Both the position numbers and the translations under genes were made by a program. A stretch of DNA of 19,947 bases from CAYREE01 sp964423225 (GTDB lineage: Archaea; Altiarchaeota; Altiarchaeia; IMC4; SCGC-AAA252-I15), in contig CAYREE010000030.1 in NCBI GenBank assembly GCA_964423225.1, forward strand, positions 1 to 19,947. Direction: 5' to 3'. The number at the start of each line of letters is the position of its first letter. Position 1 is the first letter of the stretch. A model generated the notes under the pieces. It did no database searches. It was given only the letters and a program-made list of their open reading frames with translations, and was not told where the DNA came from. Shown here piece after piece: positions 1-5,985 of the stretch.

Positions 1-48
1 GCAGAAAATACACTTCCGACCCTCCAAAAACTTTCCCGTTGATACTAG

Positions 49-204
49 TGCGGGGGAAGGGATTCGAACCCTTGAAGACCTGCGTCACAGGATGACTCAT
101 CGTGTATCGCGCCACAGGTGCGTGCCATGAAATGGCATGCGCCCATATCCGTCGGATATTTCCGACCTTAAGTCCTGCCCCTTTGGCCGCTCGGGTACCC
201 CCGC
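49..204 (-). tRNA. tRNA-Leu (anticodon UAA), intron-containing
   Basis: Read on the minus strand, 204-198 (GCGGGGG) pairs with 56-50 (CCCCCGC) as a perfect 7-bp acceptor stem, with A (49) as discriminator. The D arm is the class II type (CCCGAGCGGCCAAAGGGG). The T arm is AAGGG-TTCGAAT-CCCTT. The anticodon stem is CAGGA (177-173) with TCCTG (92-88), and the loop reads C-T-TAA-G before the intron, so the anticodon is UAA. The long variable arm and the A discriminator fit leucine. CCA is not encoded. No promoter was clear on the minus side of 205-240. Confidence 0.93.
94..166 (-). other. tRNA-Leu intron (73 nt)
   Basis: These bases interrupt the tRNA between positions 37 (G, base 167) and 38 (A, base 93). 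This is the canonical archaeal site cut by the bulge-helix-bulge endonuclease. Inside are two self-complementary blocks, one around GTCGG/CCGAC next to the 5' splice site and one around GCATGCC/GGCACGC. Without the intron the anticodon stem closes normally. The exact splice positions are inferred from the tRNA fold. Confidence 0.85.
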
Positions 205-295
205 GTAAGAATTGACCTTGAGTCAAGCCCCTTTAATGAATTTTGAAAACCGTTCGTTTTCGAAGGTTTTAAGCCTTTCTCAGTGGTCTTTTTTT

Positions 296-356
296 CCACA
301 AGTACTATATTGACGTGAATCGACTTGTGGGTACTGCTTTCGAGTCAATATATAGT
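296..356. repeat. Two interleaved inverted repeats upstream of the 422-982 gene
   Basis: CCACAAGT (296-303) is the exact reverse complement of ACTTGTGG (323-330). ACTATATTGAC (304-314) is the reverse complement of GTCAATATATAGT (344-356) apart from a 2-base insertion. The arms interleave, so as RNA they would form a pseudoknot, and as DNA they would be two overlapping operator-like palindromes. The right arm contains the best TATA-like sequence (347-354) for the next gene. A bulged hairpin (AAAACC..GGTTTT, 246-270) lies just before. Function is unknown. Confidence 0.4.
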
Positions 357-421
357 GGTTTAGGATTAAAAAACTGCCTTAACCAATATCGACAAGTCAT
401 TTGACGTCCCTTGTTGTATGT

Positions 422-982
422 ATGAAAGAAAGCAATTGGAAGGGGATTCCCAGCAAATGTGCCCTGTATTTTCCGGAAAAAGGCGGTCGTAAATTCGGCA
501 ATAAAATCTGGGATAGCGGATTCCGTTGGCGTATGGATGATTTATTAGAGTTCCTGTTTCCGATTCATAAGATGCCGGTATTCCACGAGCTTGCCGTAGA
601 GTATCTTAAATTCCTGTTGGAGGAGGGGAAGAACACTGAAAACGGGAAGAAGGAATTCTGCCGAAGAAAAGGCTATAGTATGAATACTCTGCGAAAAAAT
701 ATCATCCCGAAACTATATCGGTTCGGGTTGATTCACAGGTCTAGGAAACTTCCCAGGAATGTGAGATGGAATATCAAGAGCAAGAGACAAAGCATAGAAC
801 AGGAAAGCCTGCAATTCTCAACAATGATGAGAAAGATGGCTGACGAATGGGAGTCTATGGTTACAACCGCACGGCTAAGAAGGCAGACAAACATACAAAA
901 AGAACGGGATGACATGAGGGAAATCGAGAAACAAGAAAGACTGGAATGGGAACGATACTTAAGAGAACGGGGAGAGTTGTAG
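422..982 (+). CDS. Hypothetical protein, winged-helix-like core with charged coiled-coil tail
   Basis: This is a 186-residue soluble protein that I do not recognise. ATG at 422 is preferred over an in-frame TTG at 401, although neither has a ribosome site. A TATA-like ATATATA at 347-354 would put transcription start near 377. The middle (about residues 45-105) has the pattern of a winged helix: a short charged region, the predicted recognition segment YSMNTLRKNIIPKLYRFGLI, then basic residues. The last 60 residues are Arg/Glu-rich (ERDDMREIEKQERLEWERY) and predicted helical or coiled coil. It converges on the membrane-protein pair 28 bases downstream. A DNA-binding role is inferred only from the predicted fold and charge. 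Confidence 0.6.
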   Translation: MKESNWKGIPSKCALYFPEKGGRKFGNKIWDSGFRWRMDDLLEFLFPIHKMPVFHELAVEYLKFLLEEGKNTENGKKEFCRRKGYSMNTLRKNIIPKLYRFGLIHRSRKLPRNVRWNIKSKRQSIEQESLQFSTMMRKMADEWESMVTTARLRRQTNIQKERDDMREIEKQERLEWERYLRERGEL

Positions 983-1010
983 TAACTCTCATCCCCTGTT
1001 CTACTTTAAT

Positions 1011-1346
1011 TTATGCTGTTTGTTTTGCCTTGGTTTTTACGGAGTTTTCTATGTAGTTTGCGGTGAATACCATTATCGCCCATACTCCTGTACATGCTAA
1101 AAGCATGGGTACTCCGATAGCCATTATCTCGGCGAACATTACTGCCATATCAGCCGGGTTGGCCATTGCTGTTAGGAACGGGGGGTATGGTACGATTTCG
1201 CCGCTTGCCAGATGTTCTATGAACAATCCTGCTGAGCCTCCCCAGACAAGGGTGTTGAACCATTTGATGTGGTATTTCTCCGGTATCTTCTTCCTGAATA
1301 TTGTTGTAATTATTGCTGTCGCCATTGGTGCTGAAAAACATGCCAT
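1011..1346 (-). CDS. Small membrane protein A of a paralogous pair beside nikR
   Basis: A 111-residue protein with about three hydrophobic segments (residues 1-17, 31-45 and 69-97), so an integral membrane protein. The start is secure: GGAGGTAAATTAAG stands directly before the ATG, within the end of the upstream gene, which stops 1 base away. It is a diverged paralogue of that upstream gene. Both have K-x-K/KY, L-x-x-WG-x-S, an acidic-His pair in the membrane (FIEH here), PPF followed by M, and a final helix with VP. The position behind a NikR operator suggests a nickel or other metal role, possibly transport or efflux as a heteromer with its partner. That is inference; I know no family name for it. 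Confidence 0.75.
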   Translation of the reverse strand: MACFSAPMATAIITTIFRKKIPEKYHIKWFNTLVWGGSAGLFIEHLASGEIVPYPPFLTAMANPADMAVMFAEIMAIGVPMLLACTGVWAIMVFTANYIENSVKTKAKQTA

Positions 1347-1347
1347 C

Positions 1348-1644
1348 TTAATTTACCTCCGCATTAGATTCATTTTTTAATTTTGATATCACTAACTGGA
1401 TTTCCCAGATCAGGAATACTGGAACAAGCATCGCTAGCCCCATTACTGTCCCGCTTTCTATCAGCCCATCGGTCTCCATCTCAATGAAAGGGCCACCCTC
1501 ATAGCCTAATGTGTGGTCTACGAATATCAGAAGTGATAGACCCCATAGCATTAGAGCCAGATTGCCGAGTTTATACTTTTTCGGGGCGTAAGCCCATATT
1601 GCTGTCACGATTATTGCCGCTATAGATGATGTAATCAACCACAT
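1348..1644 (-). CDS. Small membrane protein B of a paralogous pair beside nikR
   Basis: A 98-residue membrane protein with about three hydrophobic helices. The frame stays open to a GTG at 1680, but the ATG at 1644 has GGTGA five bases upstream and leaves the NikR operator (1673-1704) outside the gene, so I take 1644. It shares with protein A the LWG-x-S segment, an acidic-His pair (FVDH), a PF-x-x-M motif and a VP-containing last helix. The two genes are one base apart and clearly cotranscribed, divergent from nikR. The paired His-acid residues within hydrophobic segments could bind a metal. Function is unassigned; metal transport is inferred from context. Confidence 0.72.
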   Translation of the reverse strand: MWLITSSIAAIIVTAIWAYAPKKYKLGNLALMLWGLSLLIFVDHTLGYEGGPFIEMETDGLIESGTVMGLAMLVPVFLIWEIQLVISKLKNESNAEVN

Positions 1645-1672
1645 ATTTTCACCATAACACTTTTTTAAATAT

Positions 1673-1704
1673 TGTGTCACATATTATAAAAGCGTGGTGA
1701 CACA
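1673..1704. promoter_or_regulatory. Predicted NikR operator between nikR and the membrane pair
   Basis: TGTGTCAC (1673-1680) and GTGACACA (1697-1704) form a perfect inverted repeat separated by 16 bases. The inner six bases of each arm with the N16 spacer give the same geometry as the Escherichia coli NikR site (GTATGA-N16-TCATAC), although the arm sequence differs. The spacer holds TATTATAAA, a TATA box for the leftward membrane genes. The right arm contains the GGTGA ribosome site of nikR. Occupancy would therefore block both genes. Confidence 0.8.
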
Positions 1705-1706
1705 GA

Positions 1707-2114
1707 ATGATCGATAGAGTAACACGATTCGGGGTATCGCTACCTACTCAACTGGTCGAAAGATTCGACGAGACCCTAACAGAACTTGGATATGATAACC
1801 GAAGCAAAGCAATCCTGGATGCGATAACAGAATTCCTAAACCAGAAAACGATTACGAAGGATTCAAACATTATCGGAACAATCTCATATATGTACGACCA
1901 CCACGTATCCAATGTAAATAAAAAACTTGTTGAACTACAACACGGATTCGAGAAAAACATAAAATCAACCATGCACAGCCACATCACACACAAAGAATGT
2001 GTCGAAGTATTGATAGTTGAAGGACACTCCAAAGAAGTTCAAAAGCTCTTTGGGGGACTGAGTGCCATTAGAGGGGTACAAAACTGCAAACTCTCAACAT
2101 TGAACATGAAGTAG
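1707..2114 (+). CDS. nikR: Nickel-responsive regulator NikR
   Basis: A 135-residue ribbon-helix-helix plus ACT-domain repressor that binds DNA when loaded with nickel. The N-terminal 45 residues are the RHH domain (VTRFGVSLPTQLVERFDETL). The C-terminal domain keeps all four high-affinity nickel ligands: H79, H90, H92 and C98, equal to E. coli H76, H87, H89 and C95, in the motif MHSHITHKEC. Length matches the family. The ATG is preceded by GGTGA, which lies within its own predicted operator, so autoregulation is likely. It diverges from two small membrane proteins that are its probable targets. The nickel assignment rests on the conserved ligands; cobalt or another metal remains possible in vivo. 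Confidence 0.93.
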   Translation: MIDRVTRFGVSLPTQLVERFDETLTELGYDNRSKAILDAITEFLNQKTITKDSNIIGTISYMYDHHVSNVNKKLVELQHGFEKNIKSTMHSHITHKECVEVLIVEGHSKEVQKLFGGLSAIRGVQNCKLSTLNMK

Positions 2115-2120
2115 TTTTTT
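2115..2120 (+). terminator. Oligo-T terminator of nikR
   Basis: Six Ts follow the nikR stop codon directly. The convergent ORP-like operon ends at 2133, leaving 18 bases between the two genes. Archaeal termination commonly uses oligo-T tracts without a strong hairpin. Confidence 0.5.
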
Positions 2121-2132
2121 ATACAATATGTT

Positions 2133-2993
2133 TCATTGTAATAATCTGTTGTTAATTTCATGCCAGACATCCTTTATTGTTTCTGAAACTCCTTCTTTGA
2201 TGTATTGGATTATTGGTTTTCTCTCGATCATAGCCTTGGTGAATGATATGTCATAGGGTATTTTCCCGATAACCGTTACACCTTGGTCATTACTGTACTC
2301 TTCGATTTCTTTTGCTTTATCTAGATTTATATCGTATTTGTTTATACAAACAGTTGCAGGTAGCTTGAAATGTTTTGTAACTGCCAGGATTCGATCTAAG
2401 TCATGTAATCCAGACATTGTAGGCTCCGTGACAACTAAAACTAAGTCCACTCCACCTATTGATGCGATGACTGGACAACCGATTCCAGGAGAACCATCAA
2501 TAATAATTAAATCGAGTTTTTCTTCTTCAGCGATTTTCTTGGCGTTGTTTCTGACAACTGTAACAAGCTTGCCCGAGGCTTCTTCTCCAGGATATAATCG
2601 CGCATGGCATAGTGGACCATACCTTGTTTTTGAGATATAGGACTCTCCGGCAACTTTTTGATTCATTGAAATGGCATTCTCAGGACAGACAAATTCACAT
2701 ACTCCGCAGCCTTCACAAGAAAGCGAATCGATGGTATAATCTCTGATGGCATTGAACCTGCATTTTTCCATGCATCGGCCACATTCACTGCATTTTTCCT
2801 CATTGATTTTTGCAATCTCCAAGGCCTTAAACTCTTCTCGAACCTGTACTTTTGGATTAAGAAGCAAATGCAAGTCTGCTGCATCCACATCACAGTCCGC
2901 CAGAACCATGTTTTCCGCTAATGATGCGAATGCCCCGACGATACTTGTTTTTCCAGTGCCGCCTTTCCCACTAATTACAGTCAGTTGTTTCAC
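2133..2993 (-). CDS. MinD/Mrp-family P-loop ATPase with inserted 2[4Fe-4S] ferredoxin domain (second copy)
   Basis: A 286-residue cytoplasmic ATPase of the SIMIBI class. The deviant Walker A motif KGGTGKT lies at residues 10-16 and a Walker B-like IIIDGSPG near 165. Between them is a bacterial-type ferredoxin insert with two CxxCxxCxxxC clusters (C68/71/74/78 and C93/96/99/103). Such ATPases accompany NifX-like proteins in many anaerobes and belong to the orange-protein (ORP) complex of Desulfovibrio. By analogy with Mrp/NBP35 they may assemble or deliver a metal-sulfur cluster. The start overlaps the stop of the preceding paralogue by 4 bases, so the two are translationally coupled. Substrate and electron partner are unknown. 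Confidence 0.9.
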   Translation of the reverse strand: MKQLTVISGKGGTGKTSIVGAFASLAENMVLADCDVDAADLHLLLNPKVQVREEFKALEIAKINEEKCSECGRCMEKCRFNAIRDYTIDSLSCEGCGVCEFVCPENAISMNQKVAGESYISKTRYGPLCHARLYPGEEASGKLVTVVRNNAKKIAEEEKLDLIIIDGSPGIGCPVIASIGGVDLVLVVTEPTMSGLHDLDRILAVTKHFKLPATVCINKYDINLDKAKEIEEYSNDQGVTVIGKIPYDISFTKAMIERKPIIQYIKEGVSETIKDVWHEINNRLLQ

Positions 2994-3823
2994 TCCAGTA
3001 GCCTCCTTACTATACCATACATGTCTTTGAGTTTTTTTTTGTATTCATGCATTTCATTCACGAAGAGTATGCCATTTGAGTAGAGTTTGGCTATCATCTG
3101 GTCATGCGGTATTTTTAAAAGTATTGGGATGTTTTTTTCATCACAGTATTCATCAACCTTATTATCTCCTATTCCGTCACGGTTCACGACAACACCGTGT
3201 GGGATGTTCATTGATTCGAGCATTTCAACAGCCAGCTTCAAATCGTTTAAACCAAATGGTGTTGGCTCTGTCACAAGAATGCAGTAATCCGACCCTTCAA
3301 CTGCAGATATGGTCGCGCAAGATGTGCCTGGTGGTGAGTCAATCAACACATCCCTATCTTTTTGAGTGTTATTTTTTAATTCATGAATAATGGGTGAGGC
3401 CTGTGCCTCTCCGATATTCAACAGTCCATATGAAAAATCAATATCTTCTACTTTTGAAGACTTTATCACCCCAATAGGGCGTTCAATCTCAGTTATTGCA
3501 TTTTTGGGACATACAATCATGCAGCCACCACAACTATGGCATAGTTCGGGGAAAAACATGATTACATCCTGTGTGATCGCAAGTGCATTGTAACGGCAGA
3601 ACTTGGAGCACTCTCCACAGTAGTCACATAATTCCTCATTTATTTGCGGTACCTTGACTTTTACATCCTCAGAATTTGTTTTCTCTGGCTTAAGGAATAT
3701 ATGACAGTTCGGCTCTTCCACGTCACAATCCAATAGCTGGACATCACCTAATACTAACGCCAAGTTAACGGCCAACGTAGTCTTTCCAGTCCCACCTTTC
3801 CCACTGGCAATAGATAGAATCAT
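2990..3823 (-). CDS. MinD/Mrp-family P-loop ATPase with inserted 2[4Fe-4S] ferredoxin domain (first copy)
   Basis: A 277-residue paralogue of the following gene with the same architecture: Walker A KGGTGKT at residues 9-15, ferredoxin clusters C66/69/72/76 and C95/98/101/105, and LIDSPPG as Walker B. Tandem pairs of these ATPases are typical of ORP-like loci, where the two subunits probably form a heterodimer. The gene overlaps its neighbours on both sides by 4 bases. Iron-sulfur coordination and ATPase activity are well supported by the motifs. The role in metal-cluster assembly is inferred from the adjacent NifX-type proteins. Confidence 0.9.
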   Translation of the reverse strand: MILSIASGKGGTGKTTLAVNLALVLGDVQLLDCDVEEPNCHIFLKPEKTNSEDVKVKVPQINEELCDYCGECSKFCRYNALAITQDVIMFFPELCHSCGGCMIVCPKNAITEIERPIGVIKSSKVEDIDFSYGLLNIGEAQASPIIHELKNNTQKDRDVLIDSPPGTSCATISAVEGSDYCILVTEPTPFGLNDLKLAVEMLESMNIPHGVVVNRDGIGDNKVDEYCDEKNIPILLKIPHDQMIAKLYSNGILFVNEMHEYKKKLKDMYGIVRRLLE

Positions 3824-4221
3824 TTGTCTTTTTTACAGTTTCCAGTTCCATGAAGATGGCTTCTGAATGCGTGTTGGGTGCATGCTGTGTCTTCACTGGC
3901 CAGGACTAGGTCGCCTTGTTTCCACTGTTTTATGGCATCATCTACGCTTCCTGATGCGTCACAATAAACTTCGATTTCTTTTTCCTTAAACATTTGTATT
4001 GCACGCCTGCCAAGCCCCCTGCATAGGAGGACTTCCACACCTGCATCTGCAAGTATCTCAGGCGGATGTCTTTGACCGCCCATATGGTTGCTGGTGTTTT
4101 GTAAAACTGTTACTTTCCCTGATTCTTCATCCACTATCGTGTATGTTGGTGCTCGTCCGAAATGTTCTCCAACCTTCTCACTTAATCCTTTATCTCCGTT
4201 TGTTGGTACTGCAATCTTCAT
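3820..4221 (-). CDS. NifX/NifB-type dinitrogenase iron-molybdenum cofactor family protein (second copy)
   Basis: A 133-residue protein of the small alpha/beta fold that carries molybdenum-iron or Mo-Cu clusters (NifX, the NifB C-terminus, NafY and the ORP apoprotein). It begins MKIAVPTNGDKGLSEKVGEHFGRA, with the family's signature FGRA region near residue 21. The core ends with SVDDAIKQW. The C-terminal tail is unusual, with several Cys and His residues (CTQHAFRSHLHG and a final Cys), and could bind metal. No nitrogenase genes are in the window, so a nitrogenase role is not implied. The start overlaps the preceding nifX-like stop by 4 bases. Confidence 0.88.
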   Translation of the reverse strand: MKIAVPTNGDKGLSEKVGEHFGRAPTYTIVDEESGKVTVLQNTSNHMGGQRHPPEILADAGVEVLLCRGLGRRAIQMFKEKEIEVYCDASGSVDDAIKQWKQGDLVLASEDTACTQHAFRSHLHGTGNCKKDK

Positions 4222-4637
4222 TCTCTTCTACCTCCTCTCCCATGGCCATGACCGAAGCCGCCACGGCCTCGCATGCCAAAATGCTCTTGCACGGTTGATT
4301 TTTTAACCAGTTTTAGTTCGCCTGAAATAACCTTTTCAACAGCCTCTTTTACGTTATCTTGTGCCTGGATCATCTTGATGTTTGAGGCTGATAATACTGC
4401 CGCGGCTTTTGGCCCGAAATTTCCTGCAACGACATAGTCTGCATTTTGTTCGGCTACGAACTGGGCTGCCTGGATGCCTGCCCCGCCCTGGGCAGTAAAG
4501 CCAGGATTATCTTCCACTACAGTTTCACCTATCTTTTCCCCGTCACACTCGGTTATCGTATATTTGCTGCATCTTCCGAAAACCGGTGATACATTATCGT
4601 CTAATCCTCCATTCATGGTTGCTACTACAATCTTCAT
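4218..4637 (-). CDS. NifX/NifB-type dinitrogenase iron-molybdenum cofactor family protein (first copy)
   Basis: A 139-residue protein of the same family as its downstream neighbour. It begins MKIVVATMNGGLDDNVSPVFGRCSKY, with the FGRC loop near residue 20 and a conserved GAGIQAA region near residue 53. The C-terminus is a low-complexity Gly/Arg/His tail (FGHGHGRGG). ORP-type proteins bind a Mo-Cu sulfide cluster and NifX binds FeMo-co precursors; which metal is bound here cannot be told. It lies 7 bases after the zinc-ribbon gene, with GGAAAG just before its ATG. Confidence 0.88.
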   Translation of the reverse strand: MKIVVATMNGGLDDNVSPVFGRCSKYTITECDGEKIGETVVEDNPGFTAQGGAGIQAAQFVAEQNADYVVAGNFGPKAAAVLSASNIKMIQAQDNVKEAVEKVISGELKLVKKSTVQEHFGMRGRGGFGHGHGRGGRRE

Positions 4638-4644
4638 CTTTCCT

Positions 4645-4839
4645 TCATCCTCTGGTTAGTTTCATCCCGCATTTTGGGCAAAGCATGCCACTGCATGGCT
4701 GGCCCCTTGTATGAGCAATCTTGTAGCCGCATTTGGGGCACAGACACTCTTTTGGCCCACCAGGACCGCCGCCCTTCATTCGACCTCTTCCACCTCTGGC
4801 TGGGCCAAATGCAGGCCCAGTTCCGTCTCTTGCTGGCAT
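4645..4839 (-). CDS. Small zinc-ribbon protein of the ORP-like operon
   Basis: A 64-residue protein. Residues 1-28 are Gly/Pro/Arg-rich (MPARDGTGPAFGPARGGRG), resembling the N-termini of small Gly-rich proteins found near ORP-type loci. The second half holds CxxC (CPKCG), then HTRGxPC, then another CPKCG, which is a plausible four-ligand zinc or metal site. The ATG at 4839 has GGTGA six bases upstream. It is placed between a tiny ORF and the NifX-like genes in one operon. Metal binding is likely from the Cys pattern; the role is unknown. Confidence 0.78.
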   Translation of the reverse strand: MPARDGTGPAFGPARGGRGRMKGGGPGGPKECLCPKCGYKIAHTRGQPCSGMLCPKCGMKLTRG

Positions 4840-4849
4840 GATCTATCAC

Positions 4850-4948
4850 CTATTCAATCTTTTCGCAGTTCTTCCCTTCATTTTCACGTGCACCTTTCCC
4901 TGAACCGTCTTGTCTTGGCCCAACAGGTTGTTTTTCATCATCTATCAT
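4850..4948 (-). CDS. Predicted 32-residue small protein in the ORP-like operon
   Basis: The short frame begins MIDDEKQPVGPRQDGSGKG and ends with one Cys and IE. Its ATG lies 10 bases inside the end of the DUF134 gene and is preceded by GGATGTGA. Its stop lies 10 bases before the zinc-ribbon start. It fills an otherwise empty slot in an operon where every other junction overlaps or nearly touches, and this is the main support. The GP-x-x-x-G-x-G stretch weakly resembles the Gly-rich start of the next protein. Function is unknown. Confidence 0.5.
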   Translation of the reverse strand: MIDDEKQPVGPRQDGSGKGARENEGKNCEKIE

Positions 4949-5378
4949 TTTTCACATCCTTTTTCTTAATCTTTTTGCTGCCGCAATCGGGACATTCTTT
5001 CGGTTTTATACTGGTTTTTTTCACTTTCCACTCATGCTTGTCATTCAGGCATTTGAAAATCGTCTCATTTCCCGCCTGATAATATCCGCCTTTTATCTCA
5101 ATAGCCTTCCCATTCAACAGGGCATCAATCACTTTCTCAAGTCCCGACTTTAATTCCCGTTCCATGGTCCGTCTGGAAACACCCATCTTCCCGGCTGCTT
5201 CCTCACGCTTTAACCTATCATAATATACCAATTTCATGGCTTCAAACTCCTCAACCTTAAGATCTATGGATTCAAGCTCGGTTAGGGGGATACCCCTTGG
5301 CTTGAAATAATTCACCTCAGGAACTTCCGAAACATTCCGCAAGCACTTCGGCCTACCTTTATTGTTTTTGGAATCCAT
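4938..5378 (-). CDS. DUF134-family predicted DNA-binding regulator with C-terminal zinc ribbon
   Basis: A 146-residue protein and the first gene of the operon. It starts with the family's basic GRPKCLR segment, then an ESIDLKVEEFEAMKL region and a helix-turn-helix at about residues 58-80 (REEAAGKMGVSRRTMERELKSGLEKV). A C-terminal extension has C110 and H115 followed by CPDCG (C129, C132), a probable zinc ribbon. The frame is open to a TTG at 5393, but that codon lies inside a perfect palindrome. The ATG at 5378 lies 30 bases from a TATA box and is the better start. DUF134 genes often accompany NifX/MinD clusters, so it probably controls this operon through the flanking GCCC-N4-GGGC sites. Confidence 0.88.
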   Translation of the reverse strand: MDSKNNKGRPKCLRNVSEVPEVNYFKPRGIPLTELESIDLKVEEFEAMKLVYYDRLKREEAAGKMGVSRRTMERELKSGLEKVIDALLNGKAIEIKGGYYQAGNETIFKCLNDKHEWKVKKTSIKPKECPDCGSKKIKKKDVKNDR

Positions 5379-5387
5379 TTTAGAATT

Positions 5388-5399
5388 GCCCAATAGGGC
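5388..5399. promoter_or_regulatory. Operator 1 (GCCCAATAGGGC) at the DUF134 promoter
   Basis: GCCC-AATA-GGGC is a perfect inverted repeat. It lies between the palindromic TATA region AAGTATATATACTT (5402-5415) and the DUF134 start at 5378, so a bound protein would cover the transcription start. An identical 12-mer occurs 48 bp away. DUF134 itself is the most likely binder (inference). Confidence 0.72.
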
Positions 5400-5435
5400 G
5401 AAAGTATATATACTTCGGATTCAACATTTATAAAT

Positions 5436-5447
5436 GCCCAATAGGGC
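5436..5447. promoter_or_regulatory. Operator 2 (GCCCAATAGGGC) at the J-domain gene promoter
   Basis: An identical copy of operator 1. It follows TTTATAAAT (5427-5435), the TATA box for the rightward J-domain gene, and precedes the transcription start expected near 5456. Each divergent promoter therefore has one operator in the same position relative to its TATA box, which suggests joint control. Confidence 0.7.
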
Positions 5448-5486
5448 AAAAATATTATGCTGGAATTGAACTATAAGGGATAAGCT

Positions 5487-5780
5487 ATGATTTCAATTGA
5501 AAAACTAGACTGGGCTAGGAAAACACTTGAACTTTCAGAAGAAGTTAATCAGAGTCAAATCCAGGAAGCATATAGAACGTTATCAAAAAAATATCACCCT
5601 GATAAGGGAGGTAATCATGAAAAAATGAGCGAAATTAACAAAGCATACAAGATTATCCTTGATTACATCAATGAATATAAATTCTCATTGACAGAGAAAG
5701 AACTAAAAAAACAAAAACCCGAAATGCGATGGTACGAGATGATGAAAAACGACCCGGTATGGGGACCTGGGAACCATTAA
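5487..5780 (+). CDS. Small J-domain (DnaJ-type) protein
   Basis: A 97-residue protein that is little more than a J domain. It starts LDWARKTLELSEEVNQSQIQEAY, has YHPDKGG with the essential HPD at residues 37-39, and then the KMSEINKAYKII helix. There is no Gly/Phe region or zinc domain, so it is not DnaJ proper. It would stimulate an Hsp70 on a specific client. Because it shares an operator pair and promoter region with the ORP-like operon, the client may be a cluster-assembly protein, as with HscB for iron-sulfur clusters. That link is inference. A GGGAT stretch nine bases before the ATG is the only ribosome-site candidate. Confidence 0.85.
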   Translation: MISIEKLDWARKTLELSEEVNQSQIQEAYRTLSKKYHPDKGGNHEKMSEINKAYKIILDYINEYKFSLTEKELKKQKPEMRWYEMMKNDPVWGPGNH

Positions 5781-5788
5781 TATTATCC

Positions 5789-5830
5789 TTTGATAACACT
5801 GTGTATTAGCTAACACAAGGTGTTATCAAA
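5789..5830. repeat. 42-bp palindrome, copy 1
   Basis: The arms TTTGATAACAC and GTGTTATCAAA flank a 20-base centre that is itself partly symmetric around TAGCTA; 18 of 21 positions pair. A second copy at 7631-7672 is identical at 40 of 42 bases. The half-site TGATAACA recurs in the short palindromes at 6129-6175. Confidence 0.85.
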
Positions 5831-5947
5831 CATATCAGAAAACAGAGAAGCTCAACAAGCCCAAAATCATTATCTTGATGCATTATGAACAGGTCATGCA
5901 CTATGTATCAACAAACGCCAAATCAGGAAATCAATCAGAAAGATTTT

Positions 5948-5976
5948 GTGTTTGAGTCAAGCAGTGATAAGAACAT
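5948..5976. repeat. 29-bp direct repeat, copy 1
   Basis: A block starting GTGTTTGAGTCAAGCAGTGA and ending AGAACAT is repeated without mismatch at 7697-7725. Similarity extends weakly into CATATGCCACGG versus AGTACGCCATAG. It lies 117 bases after palindrome copy 1, but only 24 bases after copy 2. Confidence 0.85.
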
Positions 5977-5985
5977 CATATGCCA

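Noticed and set aside
733..915. Minus-strand 60-residue frame within the 422-982 gene
   Set aside because: It lies wholly inside a longer gene with better coding character and has no start signals.
2133..4637. Nitrogenase cofactor assembly locus
   Set aside because: No nifH, nifD, nifK, nifE, nifN or full nifB is present; NifX-type proteins with ferredoxin-MinD ATPases occur widely in non-fixing anaerobes.
5878..5955. 25-codon ATG frame overlapping the 29-bp repeat
   Set aside because: It is very short, has no ribosome site, and the second repeat copy lacks the corresponding ATG region.
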